Source of the DNA: an uncultured Pelagibacteraceae bacterium
GTDB taxonomy: Bacteria; Pseudomonadota; Alphaproteobacteria; Pelagibacterales; Pelagibacteraceae
Direction: 5' to 3'
DNA length: 39,598 nt
Assembly (NCBI GenBank): GCA_902578175.1
Contig: CACHBY010000006.1
Location: 1 to 39,598, forward strand
A model generated the notes under the pieces. The model had not been told where the DNA came from, made no database searches, and saw only the letters and a list, made by a program, of their open reading frames with translations. Positions 21,973-30,033 of the stretch are shown piece by piece. The position numbers were made by a program, and so were the translations under genes. Position 1 is the stretch's first letter. Every line of letters begins with the position of its first letter.

Positions 21973-23796
21973 GTGGAAAGAATTATTACAAAATCATTTG
22001 CCAGGTTAATGGGTCGAGGTACCCACAGAGGATTTATAACTTATGAAGAATTAAGTAAATCTTTAGGTAAAAGAAATTTATCACATGTTAATCTTGCTCA
22101 AGCATTTATTCATATCTTAGATGAAAATATTTCATTAGTTGAAAAAAAATCAGATTTTAAAGTCCTTAGAAAAAAAGAAAATTCAAATAAAGAAGAAGGA
22201 AAAACAATTGAGAAAAGTGATGACCCTATCAGAATGTATTTACGTGAGATGGGGGGCGTTGAATTACTTTCAAGAGAAGGTGAGATTGCAATTGCAAAAC
22301 GAATAGAGGCTGGAAAAGATATAATGCTAATTGCTTTGTCACAAAGCCCTATAACAGCACAACAATTTTTTGAGTGGAATGATAAACTTCAAAAGGATGA
22401 AATATTAGTTAGAGAAATTATAGATATAGATACAAATTATATGGAAGATGAGTCTACTGGACCCAGTGCTAAACAAAAAAATGCTGGTGAAGCAGATAAA
22501 GAAGATGGATCCTCAGATGAAGATGATGATTTTAATCCAACTCTTGCTGCAATGGAGACAGAGATTAAACCTAAAGTATTAAAAACAGTCAATACATTAA
22601 CTAAAGAATACACAAAACTTATTAAATATCAGAAAGAAAAGTTAGATTGCGTTTTAAATTCTCAAAACTTTACACCTGCAAAAGAAAAAGGTTATGAAAA
22701 AATTGTAAATGATATCTTAGAAAATATTAAATCACTTCAACTTTCTCCATCTGTTTTAGAAGAACTTGTTCAAAAGCATTATGTTGAGAACAAAAAAATA
22801 ATTTCTTTAGAAGGAAATCTTTTAAGACTTGCAATGGATCAAAAAATACCAAGAAATGAATTTATAAAGTTTTATGTTGGAAACGAAATAAATCCAAATC
22901 TTAAAAAATTCTTAGACACCAATATCATATGGAAGCAATTTTTTGCAAAAAATAAAGAAGAATTTAAAAATATTAGAGAAAGACTTATTGAGATTAGTCA
23001 TAAACTTGGAGTTTCAGTTACTGATTTCAAAAAATTAGTAAGTAGAATTCAAAAAGGTGAAAAAGAATCTAGAATAGCCAAAAAAGAGATGGTTGAGGCT
23101 AATTTAAGATTAGTAATTTCTATTGCAAAAAAATATACAAATAGAGGCTTACAATTTTTAGATTTAATTCAAGAAGGTAATATTGGATTAATGAAAGCAG
23201 TTGATAAGTTTGAGTATAGAAGAGGTTATAAATTTTCTACCTATGCAACCTGGTGGATACGACAAGCAATTACAAGATCAATTGCAGACCAAGCAAGAAC
23301 AATTCGTATACCTGTTCACATGATTGAAACTATAAACAAAATTGTCAGAACTCAAAGATTAATACTCAGTGAATTTGGAAGGGAAGCAACGCCAGAAGAA
23401 TTAGCTCAAAAACTTAGAATGCCTTTGGACAAAGTTAGAAAAGTATTAAAAATTTCTAAAGAACCAGTTTCTTTAGAAAAACCAGTTGGTGATGAGGAAG
23501 ATAGCAGTTTAGGAGATTTTATTGAAGATACAAAAGCTTTAGCCCCATTAGAGCAAGCAATAAAATCTAACCTTGGAGAGGCAACAACAAAAATACTATC
23601 TACTTTAACTCCAAGAGAAGAAAGGGTTTTAAGAATGAGATTTGGTGTTGGTATGAATACAGATCATACTTTAGAGGAAGTTGGTTTACAGTTTTCTGTA
23701 ACAAGAGAAAGAATTAGGCAGATAGAGGCCAAAGCTCTTAGAAAATTAAAGCACCCAAGCAGATCTAAACAACTAAAAAGTTTCTTAGAAAGTTAG
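21973..23796 (+). CDS. rpoD: RNA polymerase primary sigma factor (sigma70)
   Basis: Housekeeping sigma factor. Region 1.1 is visible near the N-terminus ([18 protein letters not shown]), region 1.2 as [20 protein letters not shown], a non-conserved acidic insert near residues 160-180, then region 2 ([60 protein letters not shown]), region 3 (HMIETINKI) and region 4 with the -35-binding helix ([20 protein letters not shown]). I choose the GTG at 21973 (607 aa) because region 1.1 needs the residues before the ATG at 22009. A TTG at 21940 is also open. The stop is 3 nt from a tRNA gene. Confidence 0.95.
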   Translation: MERIITKSFARLMGRGTHRGFITYEELSKSLGKRNLSHVNLAQAFIHILDENISLVEKKSDFKVLRKKENSNKEEGKTIEKSDDPIRMYLREMGGVELLSREGEIAIAKRIEAGKDIMLIALSQSPITAQQFFEWNDKLQKDEILVREIIDIDTNYMEDESTGPSAKQKNAGEADKEDGSSDEDDDFNPTLAAMETEIKPKVLKTVNTLTKEYTKLIKYQKEKLDCVLNSQNFTPAKEKGYEKIVNDILENIKSLQLSPSVLEELVQKHYVENKKIISLEGNLLRLAMDQKIPRNEFIKFYVGNEINPNLKKFLDTNIIWKQFFAKNKEEFKNIRERLIEISHKLGVSVTDFKKLVSRIQKGEKESRIAKKEMVEANLRLVISIAKKYTNRGLQFLDLIQEGNIGLMKAVDKFEYRRGYKFSTYATWWIRQAITRSIADQARTIRIPVHMIETINKIVRTQRLILSEFGREATPEELAQKLRMPLDKVRKVLKISKEPVSLEKPVGDEEDSSLGDFIEDTKALAPLEQAIKSNLGEATTKILSTLTPREERVLRMRFGVGMNTDHTLEEVGLQFSVTRERIRQIEAKALRKLKHPSRSKQLKSFLES

Positions 23797-23799
23797 ATT

Positions 23800-23874
23800 G
23801 GGCCGTTAGCTCAATAGTAGAGTACTGCATTGACATTGCAGGGGTAGTTGGAGCGTAACCAACACGGCCCACCA
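23800..23874 (+). tRNA. tRNA-Val(GAC), structurally aberrant
   Basis: The acceptor stem GGGCCGT/ACGGCCC, anticodon stem CTGCA/TGCAG and T stem GTTGG/CCAAC are all Watson-Crick; the D stem GCTC/GAGT has one G-U pair. The anticodon loop TTGACAT gives anticodon GAC (Val, reading GTC/GTT). Discriminator A and an encoded CCA (23872-23874) follow. The loops are odd: the D loop is AATAGTA with no GG pair, the T loop is AGCGTAA in place of TTCGANT, and position 48 is A. The gene starts 3 nt after the rpoD stop, so it is probably excised from that operon's transcript. Confidence 0.85.
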
Positions 23875-23932
23875 TTACTGATTTATCTTTAATTGATAGT
23901 TTTATAAAAATGATATAACTAACTATTGTTTA

Positions 23933-24009
23933 GGGCCTGTAGCTCAGTTGGTTAGAGCAGTACACTCATAATGTATTGGTCCCAGGTTCGAGTCCTGGCG
24001 GGCCCACCA
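23933..24009 (+). tRNA. tRNA with CAT anticodon, probably tRNA-Ile2 (lysidine-type)
   Basis: A canonical 77-nt cloverleaf with encoded CCA: acceptor GGGCCTG/CGGGCCC, D arm GCTCAGTTGGTTAGAGC, anticodon loop CTCATAA (anticodon CAT), T arm CCAGGTTCGAGTCCTGG. CAT tRNAs are elongator Met, initiator Met or Ile2. Initiator is excluded by the paired first base pair and the absence of three G-C pairs closing the anticodon stem. C4-G69 and C5-G68 plus the TTGGTC variable region resemble TilS-modified Ile2, so I favour Ile2; elongator Met cannot be ruled out. A possible promoter (TTGATA 23893-23898, TATAAC 23914-23919, short 15-nt spacing) lies upstream. Confidence 0.85.
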
Positions 24010-24027
24010 AATAAAAAAAATTAATAT

Positions 24028-25008
24028 TTAAAAATTTTTAATTTTTTCAATTAAATTGTTTAGACTTAATTTTTCTTTCTCTAATGAATATTTTTCTGCA
24101 AGTCTTTTTATTTGAGGTAATAAAAAGCTATAGGTATTATTTTTATTTTCTATATCTTTTACTTTACTTATTACTTTCATTGCAAAAGTTCTAATATCCC
24201 CAGACAAAACTTCTTTAAAAATAGGATCTGACCAATATTCTTTCCCAGCTTCTCCTGTGTAGCCAATAACATAATTTCCACACAAGGCTGCTTCAACTGG
24301 AGGTAGTCCGAAACCTTCAAGCTCAGAAAAAGATAAGAATATTTTTGATTTTTTTAAATGATTTATTACCTCAAGTTCACTTAGGTCATCTAAACTTTTT
24401 ATTTCCCAATTTTCAGGCAAATGTTTATTTAAAAAGAAAATCAGTCTTTTTGCGTGGTCTTTCTTTTTTCTAGGCATAAAAGTGATAAGATTATCCTTAT
24501 TATTGAAGATTTCTTCAGAATATTGAAATTTTAAATTATCAACTGAAATAGTAATTCTAAAAATTTTTTTTTCGCATTCTGGAAAAGCAAACTTTATACA
24601 CTCTGTTATTTCATCTGAAAGACTTATAATAATTTCTGCTCTCTTATAAGCATCATAAATTTCTTCATCATAAAAATTATTTTTAGGCTTTGTGTGTAAA
24701 TTAAAACCATTTTGAACAAATATACCATACTTTACTTTTAATTTTTGGAGTATTTTTGCATGATACACTGCCATCCATTCAGGTATAATAGCAAATTCTT
24801 TATTGGGATCAAAAACAGGATTTTTTTTAAAATTTACCTTATGTGAAAACCAGTTGCAGCTGAAATTAAAATCTTCAAAATGAAAAACTTTTGATTCAAT
24901 TCCTTTTGGTAATAATTTTGAAATTGTTTCTACGTGCCTATAAATTACTTTAATACCACCAGTGGGTTTATTATTACCTGTTGGACATATATACGTGATT
25001 GATTTCAT
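24028..25008 (-). CDS. GT4-like glycosyltransferase
   Basis: 326-aa GT-B-fold protein. The N-terminus CPTGNNKPTGGIKVIYRH is the acceptor-side glycine loop seen in this group, and the C-terminal FSELEGFGLPPVEAALCGNY is the E-x7-E nucleotide-sugar signature of GT4. Probably transfers a sugar in surface polysaccharide or glycolipid synthesis; donor and acceptor unknown. It has no partner glycan genes here and ends 19 nt from the tRNA CCA end, in convergent orientation. The 170 bp upstream (25009-25178) hold no gene, only AT-rich sequence with a weak all-A/T hairpin (25109-25128). Confidence 0.82.
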   Translation of the reverse strand: MKSITYICPTGNNKPTGGIKVIYRHVETISKLLPKGIESKVFHFEDFNFSCNWFSHKVNFKKNPVFDPNKEFAIIPEWMAVYHAKILQKLKVKYGIFVQNGFNLHTKPKNNFYDEEIYDAYKRAEIIISLSDEITECIKFAFPECEKKIFRITISVDNLKFQYSEEIFNNKDNLITFMPRKKKDHAKRLIFFLNKHLPENWEIKSLDDLSELEVINHLKKSKIFLSFSELEGFGLPPVEAALCGNYVIGYTGEAGKEYWSDPIFKEVLSGDIRTFAMKVISKVKDIENKNNTYSFLLPQIKRLAEKYSLEKEKLSLNNLIEKIKNF

Positions 25009-25178
25009 TTAAATTATAAAATTATTTTAAAAACTCCTATAAACTAAAAGTAATATACACCAAAAAAATTACTCTGCTCTTATTATTTCAAATCTGTAAA
25101 GTTTTTTTAATAAAATCTAAATTTTATTTTATACTAATTCAATTAATCTAAATTAAGTTCTTTAAGATCTCAGTTAAA

Positions 25179-25763
25179 TTAATTATTTGCAAATTTTTCT
25201 AGTGCTTCATATAGGGCATTAATATCCCCATCGTTAGAATTTAAAATAGATGCAAATTCTTCCTTTTGCGTTCTTGCTAAACTTAGTCCTTCTATAATTA
25301 AATCTCTGATTAAAGGATTATCTGGATTTTTTGTATAAATTCTCCAATCAATTTTAATTTCTGGTCTATCAGATGTAGCAATCAATATACTTTTAACAAT
25401 CGTATAATTCTCGTTTAAAACATCTTTATCTTGAACCTCAATTTTTGGATTAGAATATTCTGACAATCTACTAGAAAAACTTTTTAAAAAATAATCTTCA
25501 AACAATTCTAGAAATTTAGTTTTTTGACTATCGTTAAGACTTTTTCTTGCTGATCCAAGAGAATAAAAACCTACCCCCCTTATATCAACTGTGTCTTTTG
25601 CAATTACTTTGAGCTTATTAATTTTTTCTTTTTTTGTAATATTTTTTGAAAGAACTTCTGAAGCTCTATTTACAGTAGACTGAACAAATACATCGGGTTG
25701 TATAGAGTGAGCATTAATTGTTATAATATTTAGTAAAAATAGCAAAATTAAAAATTTTTTCAT
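25179..25763 (-). CDS. mlaC: MlaC-type periplasmic phospholipid-binding protein
   Basis: 194-aa member of the MlaC/Ttg2D family that shuttles phospholipids between the outer-membrane MlaA complex and the inner-membrane MlaFEDB transporter. An N-terminal signal peptide is clear (MKKFLILLFLLNIITINAHS, cut near residue 19). The family blocks DIRGVGFYSLGSARKSLN, FLELFEDYFLKSF and the late IDWRIYTKNPDNPLIRDLII, normally just before a GVSL-like segment (here GLSLART), are visible. It lies 17 nt downstream of mlaA. The MlaD/E/F genes are not in the window. Confidence 0.87.
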   Translation of the reverse strand: MKKFLILLFLLNIITINAHSIQPDVFVQSTVNRASEVLSKNITKKEKINKLKVIAKDTVDIRGVGFYSLGSARKSLNDSQKTKFLELFEDYFLKSFSSRLSEYSNPKIEVQDKDVLNENYTIVKSILIATSDRPEIKIDWRIYTKNPDNPLIRDLIIEGLSLARTQKEEFASILNSNDGDINALYEALEKFANN

Positions 25764-25780
25764 AATTATATTTTTTTTGA

Positions 25781-26584
25781 TTATTTATTTTCTATTTCTT
25801 CCCAATCCTCATCATCTTCATAAATTATATCGATGTTTCCTCTTTGATTATTTTTAATTTTATTTTCTCTATCCTGTAAATACAAACTTCTAACTGATGC
25901 ATAAAAATCTATAGAATTTTCCTCGAGGTTTTCAAGCGACCCAATATTATTAGCTCTAAATTCAATTCCACTAATTGCTTTAGAAGTTAGATAAACTCCC
26001 TCGCTTAAAAACTCATTGTTTCCATGCACTGAAGCATTGTACCAAGGGTCACCACCCACTATATTTGCAAAAGATCCTGTTGTATCTCTAATTGTAGAAG
26101 GGCCTAAAACTGGAAGTACTAAATAACAACCTGGACCAAATCCCCATTTACCAAGAGTTTGCCCATAATCTTCTTTTTCATATTTAGGAAAACCCATTTT
26201 ATTAGCTACATCGATTGTTCCTAATAATCCTACAGTTGTATTAACCGCCAACCTAGCTGTATTTATAATTGCGGTTTTAATATCACCCTGTAAAACATTA
26301 TTTGGTATAGTTACCAAGTTAGATAAATTTTTCACAGCATTACTTGTTCCTTTTTGAACTTTATCTGGCAATTTTCTGTAACTTTCTGCCATCGGTTTAA
26401 TTATTGCTTTATCAAGACCCTGATTGAAAGAAAATGTAGCTCTATTTAATCTTTCAAAACAATCTTTTGTATTTTGAGCCTCGGATTCATTTTTTTTAAA
26501 AGCGAGATCACCATCTGAACCTGCATTAGCATTAAATGCAATTAAAAATAGAGAAAATATTAAAATAGTTAGTTTTTTTAGCAT
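25781..26584 (-). CDS. mlaA: MlaA (VacJ) family outer-membrane lipid-asymmetry protein
   Basis: 267 aa. The MlaA core is visible: FERLNRATFSFNQGLDKAII, KPMAESYRKLPDKVQKGTSN, NLVTIPNNVLQGD, ARLAVNTTVGLLGTIDVA, DYGQTLGKWGFGPGCYLVLP and VLGPSTIRDTTG. In homologues it forms a ring in the inner leaflet of the outer membrane and extracts misplaced phospholipids. The N-terminus is a signal peptide (KLTILIFSLFLIAFNANA) but lacks a lipobox cysteine, so it may be cut by signal peptidase I rather than lipidated. The acidic C-terminal tail is also unusual. Co-transcribed with mlaC. Confidence 0.9.
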   Translation of the reverse strand: MLKKLTILIFSLFLIAFNANAGSDGDLAFKKNESEAQNTKDCFERLNRATFSFNQGLDKAIIKPMAESYRKLPDKVQKGTSNAVKNLSNLVTIPNNVLQGDIKTAIINTARLAVNTTVGLLGTIDVANKMGFPKYEKEDYGQTLGKWGFGPGCYLVLPVLGPSTIRDTTGSFANIVGGDPWYNASVHGNNEFLSEGVYLTSKAISGIEFRANNIGSLENLEENSIDFYASVRSLYLQDRENKIKNNQRGNIDIIYEDDEDWEEIENK

Positions 26585-26685
26585 GTAAGTTTATATTATA
26601 TAAAATTTAATATTAAATTAGAACTAAATTTAAATAGTGACGACAAATTGTTTATAAATAGCCTAAATTTGTCCTTAAATGGATT

Positions 26686-27417
26686 ATGAAAATAATACTA
26701 AATTTTTCTCCAAACTTTGATGCAAAAAAAAGGAAAAAAAATGAGATCAAATTTATTGTTTTTCACTACACGGGAATGAAATCAGAAAAAAAAGCAATAG
26801 ATAAATTATTAGATTACAACTCTAAAGTTAGTTGTCATTATTTAATAAGTTATAATGGTAATATTATAAAAATGGTACCCGAAACCTATCAGGCTTGGCA
26901 CGCAGGAGTTTCTAGTTGGAAAAAATTTAAATCTTTAAACAAAAGCTCTATAGGCATTGAAATAACTAATCCTGGTCATGAATTTAAATATAAAAAATTT
27001 TCAAAAAAACAAATTTATTCATTAATAAAACTAACAAAATATTTGGTTAAAAAATTTAAAATTAATTCAAAATTAATATTAGGCCATTCAGACATAGCAC
27101 CAGATAGAAAGCTTGACCCTGGTGAGAAATTTCCATGGGCATTTTTATCAAAAAATAAAATTGGAATTTGGCATGATTTGAATCAAAACAAAATAAAAAA
27201 AGAAAGAGGATTAAAAATTTCAAATCCATTGAAATTAAAATTTTTAAACAATCTTTTTAAATTTGGTTATCCTAGAAGCACAAAAATAAATAAAAATAAA
27301 TATAATAAAATTATTACATTTGCATTTCAGAGGAGATTTAGACAGGAACTGGTAAATGGTAAAATTGATAAAGAATGTTTATTAATAAGTGAAAACCTAA
27401 TAAAAAAGCTCAATTAA
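26686..27417 (+). CDS. ampD: N-acetylmuramoyl-L-alanine amidase, AmpD/AmiD type
   Basis: 243-aa zinc amidase (Amidase_2 fold) cleaving the bond between MurNAc or anhydroMurNAc and L-alanine. Zinc and catalytic residues fit HYTGMKS (first His), WHAGVSSW, GIEITNPGH and GHSDIAPDRKLDPG (His and Asp). The last 60-70 residues (LKFLNNLFKFGYPRSTK, ITFAFQRRFRQELVNG) look like a peptidoglycan-binding domain, as in AmiD-like enzymes. No signal peptide is apparent, so cytoplasmic muropeptide recycling is the simplest role. Symbol is a family label; amiD would be an alternative. Confidence 0.87.
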   Translation: MKIILNFSPNFDAKKRKKNEIKFIVFHYTGMKSEKKAIDKLLDYNSKVSCHYLISYNGNIIKMVPETYQAWHAGVSSWKKFKSLNKSSIGIEITNPGHEFKYKKFSKKQIYSLIKLTKYLVKKFKINSKLILGHSDIAPDRKLDPGEKFPWAFLSKNKIGIWHDLNQNKIKKERGLKISNPLKLKFLNNLFKFGYPRSTKINKNKYNKIITFAFQRRFRQELVNGKIDKECLLISENLIKKLN

Positions 27418-27423
27418 TTTACC

Positions 27424-27451
27424 TTGTAATTTTTAAGTTTAATAATATGTT
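27424..27451 (+). promoter_or_regulatory. Candidate promoter of rnpB
   Basis: TTGTAA (27424-27429) and TATGTT (27446-27451) are separated by 16 nt. The predicted start 6-7 nt further on coincides with the first base of the P1 helix of RNase P RNA at 27458. Both hexamers are imperfect, so the agreement with the RNA 5' end is the main support. Confidence 0.45.
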
Positions 27452-27457
27452 GATCAC

Positions 27458-27812
27458 GCCAGATAAATGACTTATCGCTTTAATTTATATTAAAGAGGAA
27501 AGTCCGGGCTCTACAAGGACACAGTGCCAGGTAATGCCTGGCGGGGGAAACCCTAGGGATAGTGCCACAGAAAATAAACCGCCATAACATGGCAAGGGTG
27601 AAAAGGTGTGGTAAGAGCGCACCGGTTCTATTGGTAACAATGAACGCTGGAAAACCCCACTGGGAGCAAGACTAAGTAGAGATGACATTGTTGCAAAACT
27701 AAAAGCCGTCCTTGGCTAGTCATCAGGGTTAGTTGCTTGAGCTTAAGAGTGATCTTAAGCCTAGACAAATGATAAGTTTTAATGACAGAACCCGGCTTAT
27801 AGTTTATCTGGC
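27458..27812 (+). ncRNA. rnpB: RNase P RNA (class A)
   Basis: Catalytic RNA of RNase P that trims tRNA 5' leaders. The universally conserved 5' core GAGGAAAGTCCGGGCTC begins at 27495 and the conserved 3' core ACAGAACCCGGCTTA lies at 27785-27799; together they form P4. GCCAGATAAA (27458-27467) pairs perfectly with TTTATCTGGC (27803-27812) as the closing P1 helix, which sets the ends and gives about 355 nt. An internal GGTGAAAAGGTG... GTAAGAGCGCACCGG stretch is the P11/P12 region of the specificity domain. No rho-independent terminator with a GC-rich stem is visible downstream. Confidence 0.95.
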
Positions 27813-27932
27813 AATCTTGTTCACAAAATAATTTTTTATAATATATGAATGTTCTTATTTTGGCTCAATATTAAGTCACTTATATTCTTTTTTTTCACTT
27901 ATTAATTTGAAAGCAATAATAATTAAAAAACT

Positions 27933-27981
27933 TTTTTCTTGTAAACGTTTGTCTTAAAAAGACTAATATGTACAAGGAAAA
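27933..27981. repeat. 49-nt imperfect inverted repeat between rnpB and mraZ
   Basis: Bases 27933-27955 pair with 27959-27981 around an AAA loop: 11 consecutive pairs at the base (one G-U), three mismatches in the middle, and a 5-bp top stem GTCTT/AAGAC; 20 of 23 positions can pair. It lies in the 258-nt gap 27813-28070, which contains no gene. No T-run follows on the plus strand; on the minus strand AGTTTTTT follows. It could be an RNA 3' end, a small RNA, or a protein-binding site. Confidence 0.6.
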
Positions 27982-27999
27982 TCTGTCTATAATCAGGGT

Positions 28000-28028
28000 T
28001 TGACTATCATTTTAATTACCCATATATT
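28000..28028 (+). promoter_or_regulatory. Sigma70-type promoter of the dcw cluster (mraZ promoter)
   Basis: TTGACT (28000-28005) and TATATT (28023-28028) are each 5/6 matches to consensus and are separated by exactly 17 nt. Transcription would begin near 28035, about 36 nt before the mraZ ATG. The -10 lies between the first two MraZ boxes, so MraZ binding would occlude RNA polymerase. This is the only strong promoter-like site seen ahead of the tightly packed 28071-39598 cluster. Confidence 0.75.
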
Positions 28029-28042
28029 CCCATATATTCCCA
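28019..28042. promoter_or_regulatory. MraZ operator: three 10-bp-phased boxes
   Basis: CCCAT-N5-CCCAT-N5-CCCAA begins at 28019, 28029 and 28039. On the minus strand this reads as three TGGG boxes with 5-nt spacers, the known MraZ recognition pattern (TGGGN repeats, 10-bp period) in the promoter of mraZ in other bacteria. The array spans the -10 element and the transcription start, and lies 29-52 nt upstream of the mraZ ATG, implying autorepression of the cluster. Confidence 0.8.
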
Positions 28043-28070
28043 ATTATGGAATTAATAAATTTAAAAATAT

Positions 28071-28538
28071 ATGTTTTTATCTACTTTCGAGAACAAATTG
28101 GACAAAAAAGGGAGAGTGTCTGTGCCTGCTAGTTTCAGATCATATTTATCAAATTTAGGTTACAACGGTATTATTTGTTATCCATCTTTTAATAATTCCT
28201 CAATAGAAGCTTGTTCTCAAGATAGAATTGAAAAAATTTCTTCAGCAATAGACTCTTTAAATCCTTTTGAAGAAAAAAGAGATTATTTTGCAACGTCAAT
28301 ATTAGCAGAAAGTATAAATTTACAGTTTGATAGCGAAGGCAGAATTTCACTTTCATCAAAATTATTAAAACATGCAAAAATAAAAAATAGCATGTTGTTT
28401 GTTGGTCAAGGTCAAACCTTTCAAATTTGGGAACCAGCAGCATTTGAAAAATTTAAGACAACAGCAAGAAAAAAAGCAAATATAAATCGAGCAAGTCTTA
28501 AATGGGAAAAACACTTAAACAACAATGAGGGGAAATAA
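28071..28538 (+). CDS. mraZ: Transcriptional regulator MraZ
   Basis: 155-aa AbrB/SpoVT-like regulator made of two MraZ repeats: [20 protein letters not shown] in the N-terminal repeat and [20 protein letters not shown] in the second. In other bacteria it forms a ring and represses its own operon by binding phased TGGG boxes, which are visible just upstream. It heads the division/cell-wall cluster, with ftsZ 1 nt downstream. The ATG at 28071 opens exactly at the conserved family N-terminus; no strong ribosome binding site precedes it. Confidence 0.95.
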   Translation: MFLSTFENKLDKKGRVSVPASFRSYLSNLGYNGIICYPSFNNSSIEACSQDRIEKISSAIDSLNPFEEKRDYFATSILAESINLQFDSEGRISLSSKLLKHAKIKNSMLFVGQGQTFQIWEPAAFEKFKTTARKKANINRASLKWEKHLNNNEGK

Positions 28539-28539
28539 G

Positions 28540-30015
28540 ATGACAATTAACTTTAAGGCACCAGAAATTAAAGAGTTACAACCACGACTATTAGTATTAG
28601 GAGTTGGAGGAGCAGGCGGAAATGCTATCAACGAAATGATAGAAAACAATATGCAAGGAGTAGAATTTATTGCAGTCAACACCGATGCTCAAGACTTAAA
28701 GTTAAGCAAGGCAAAATCTAGAATTCAAATTGGTTTAAATTTAACAAAAGGTTTAGGAGCGGGTGCTAAACTTGATATTGGACAAGCAGCAGCTGATGAG
28801 TCTTTAAATGAAATTGTAAATACACTTCAAGGTGCAAACATGGTTTTTATTGCAGCTGGTATGGGTGGTGGAACGGGTACTGGTGCTGCTCATGTCATCG
28901 CAAGAGCTGCAAAAGAATTAAATATATTGACTGTAGGTGTTGTGACTCTTCCATTTTTATATGAAGGCCCCTCTAGGATGCGAAGAGCACAACAAGGATT
29001 GGAAGAATTAAGAAAACACGTTGATACTATAATTGTCATTCCAAACCAAAATTTATTTAAAATTGCAAATGAACAAACAACTTTTGAAGAGTCATTTAAT
29101 CTTTCGAATAACGTTTTGATGCATGGAGTTCAGAGTATTACTGATTTAATGGTAAGACCTGGATTAATTAATTTAGATTTTGCAGATGTTGAAACAGTCA
29201 TGGCTTCAATGGGCAAAGCAATGATGGGAACTGGAGAAGCTGAAGGTGAAGGTAGAGCACTTAAAGCAGCAGAGATGGCAATCAGCAATCCATTAATTGA
29301 TGATTACACTTTAAAGGGTGCTAAAGGATTACTGGTTAATATTACTGGTGGTAAAGATCTAAAACTTTTTGAAGTTGATGAAGCAGTTAACAAAGTAAGA
29401 GCAGAAGTTGATCCAGAAGCTGAATTAATTATAGGCGCAATAACTGATGCTGACTTAGATGGAAAAATGAGAGTTTCAATTGTTGCAACTTCATTAGACG
29501 GACAACAACCTGAATCTAAATCAGTGGTAAATATGGTTCACAGAATTCAAAATCGTAATCCAGGTTACTCTGATTTTTCAAACATGAGTTCTCAAGCTTT
29601 TAATTTTTCAAACACATCAAGCCCAATTACTCATGGCGCTAATGCTCTAAAGGTCGAGAATGAAATGGTTCAAGAACAAGAGCAAATAAGTGTTGAAAAT
29701 AACTTAATGAATGAAAATTTTGCTACAGAAAACAGCGTAGTAACAGAAAATATTATAGAAGACAGTGCTGTAAATGAAATGGAAAAATCGTTTACTCAAG
29801 AAGCAGTAGAAACATTTGAAGAAAACAATCATACTGAAAATATTAAAGAAGAACCGTCAAATGATCTCAAGGAATTTGGTGTAGACTCAGATTCACCAGA
29901 TTTATTCAGCTCAGAAAGTGAAAACTCTTCACCTTCTGATTTGTTAAATTCTGAGGATCAAGAAGATGAGGACGATCTTGAAATTCCTGCTTTCCTAAGA
30001 AGACAAAAAAATTAA
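28540..30015 (+). CDS. ftsZ: Cell division protein FtsZ
   Basis: Tubulin-like GTPase that builds the division ring. The start at 28540 (491 aa) is preferred over the in-frame ATG at 28525 because a ribosome binding site GAGGGG (28527-28532) precedes it. Seen: [13 protein letters not shown], the tubulin signature GMGGGTGTG (107-115), the T7 loop [11 protein letters not shown], a roughly 150-residue acidic Asn/Glu/Ser-rich linker and the C-terminal peptide [11 protein letters not shown] that binds FtsA/ZipA-type partners. Position is unusual: it follows mraZ directly instead of closing the cluster after ftsQ-ftsA. It is thus under the MraZ-controlled promoter. Confidence 0.97.
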   Translation: MTINFKAPEIKELQPRLLVLGVGGAGGNAINEMIENNMQGVEFIAVNTDAQDLKLSKAKSRIQIGLNLTKGLGAGAKLDIGQAAADESLNEIVNTLQGANMVFIAAGMGGGTGTGAAHVIARAAKELNILTVGVVTLPFLYEGPSRMRRAQQGLEELRKHVDTIIVIPNQNLFKIANEQTTFEESFNLSNNVLMHGVQSITDLMVRPGLINLDFADVETVMASMGKAMMGTGEAEGEGRALKAAEMAISNPLIDDYTLKGAKGLLVNITGGKDLKLFEVDEAVNKVRAEVDPEAELIIGAITDADLDGKMRVSIVATSLDGQQPESKSVVNMVHRIQNRNPGYSDFSNMSSQAFNFSNTSSPITHGANALKVENEMVQEQEQISVENNLMNENFATENSVVTENIIEDSAVNEMEKSFTQEAVETFEENNHTENIKEEPSNDLKEFGVDSDSPDLFSSESENSSPSDLLNSEDQEDEDDLEIPAFLRRQKN

Positions 30016-30033
30016 TGGTCTTCAAAGAAATAA

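Noticed and set aside
23933..24030. tRNA as an integration (attachment) site for a mobile element
   Set aside because: I found no integrase gene and no second copy of the tRNA 3' end within the following few kilobases.
25109..25128. Hairpin upstream of the glycosyltransferase as an mlaC terminator
   Set aside because: The stem is all A/T, and on the minus strand it is followed by A residues rather than a T-run.
27485..27688. 67-codon open frame antisense to rnpB
   Set aside because: It lies entirely within RNase P RNA on the opposite strand and only mirrors its conserved bases. No ribosome binding site or recognisable protein features support it.
27876..27902. Two TCACTTAT copies 19 bp apart after rnpB
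   Set aside because: Only two short copies, with no link to a promoter or gene start. Chance is adequate in this AT-rich gap.
27954..27968. CtrA-type site (TTAA-N7-TTAA) upstream of mraZ-ftsZ
   Set aside because: TTAA is present, but the second half-site at the required spacing reads AATA, so it does not match.
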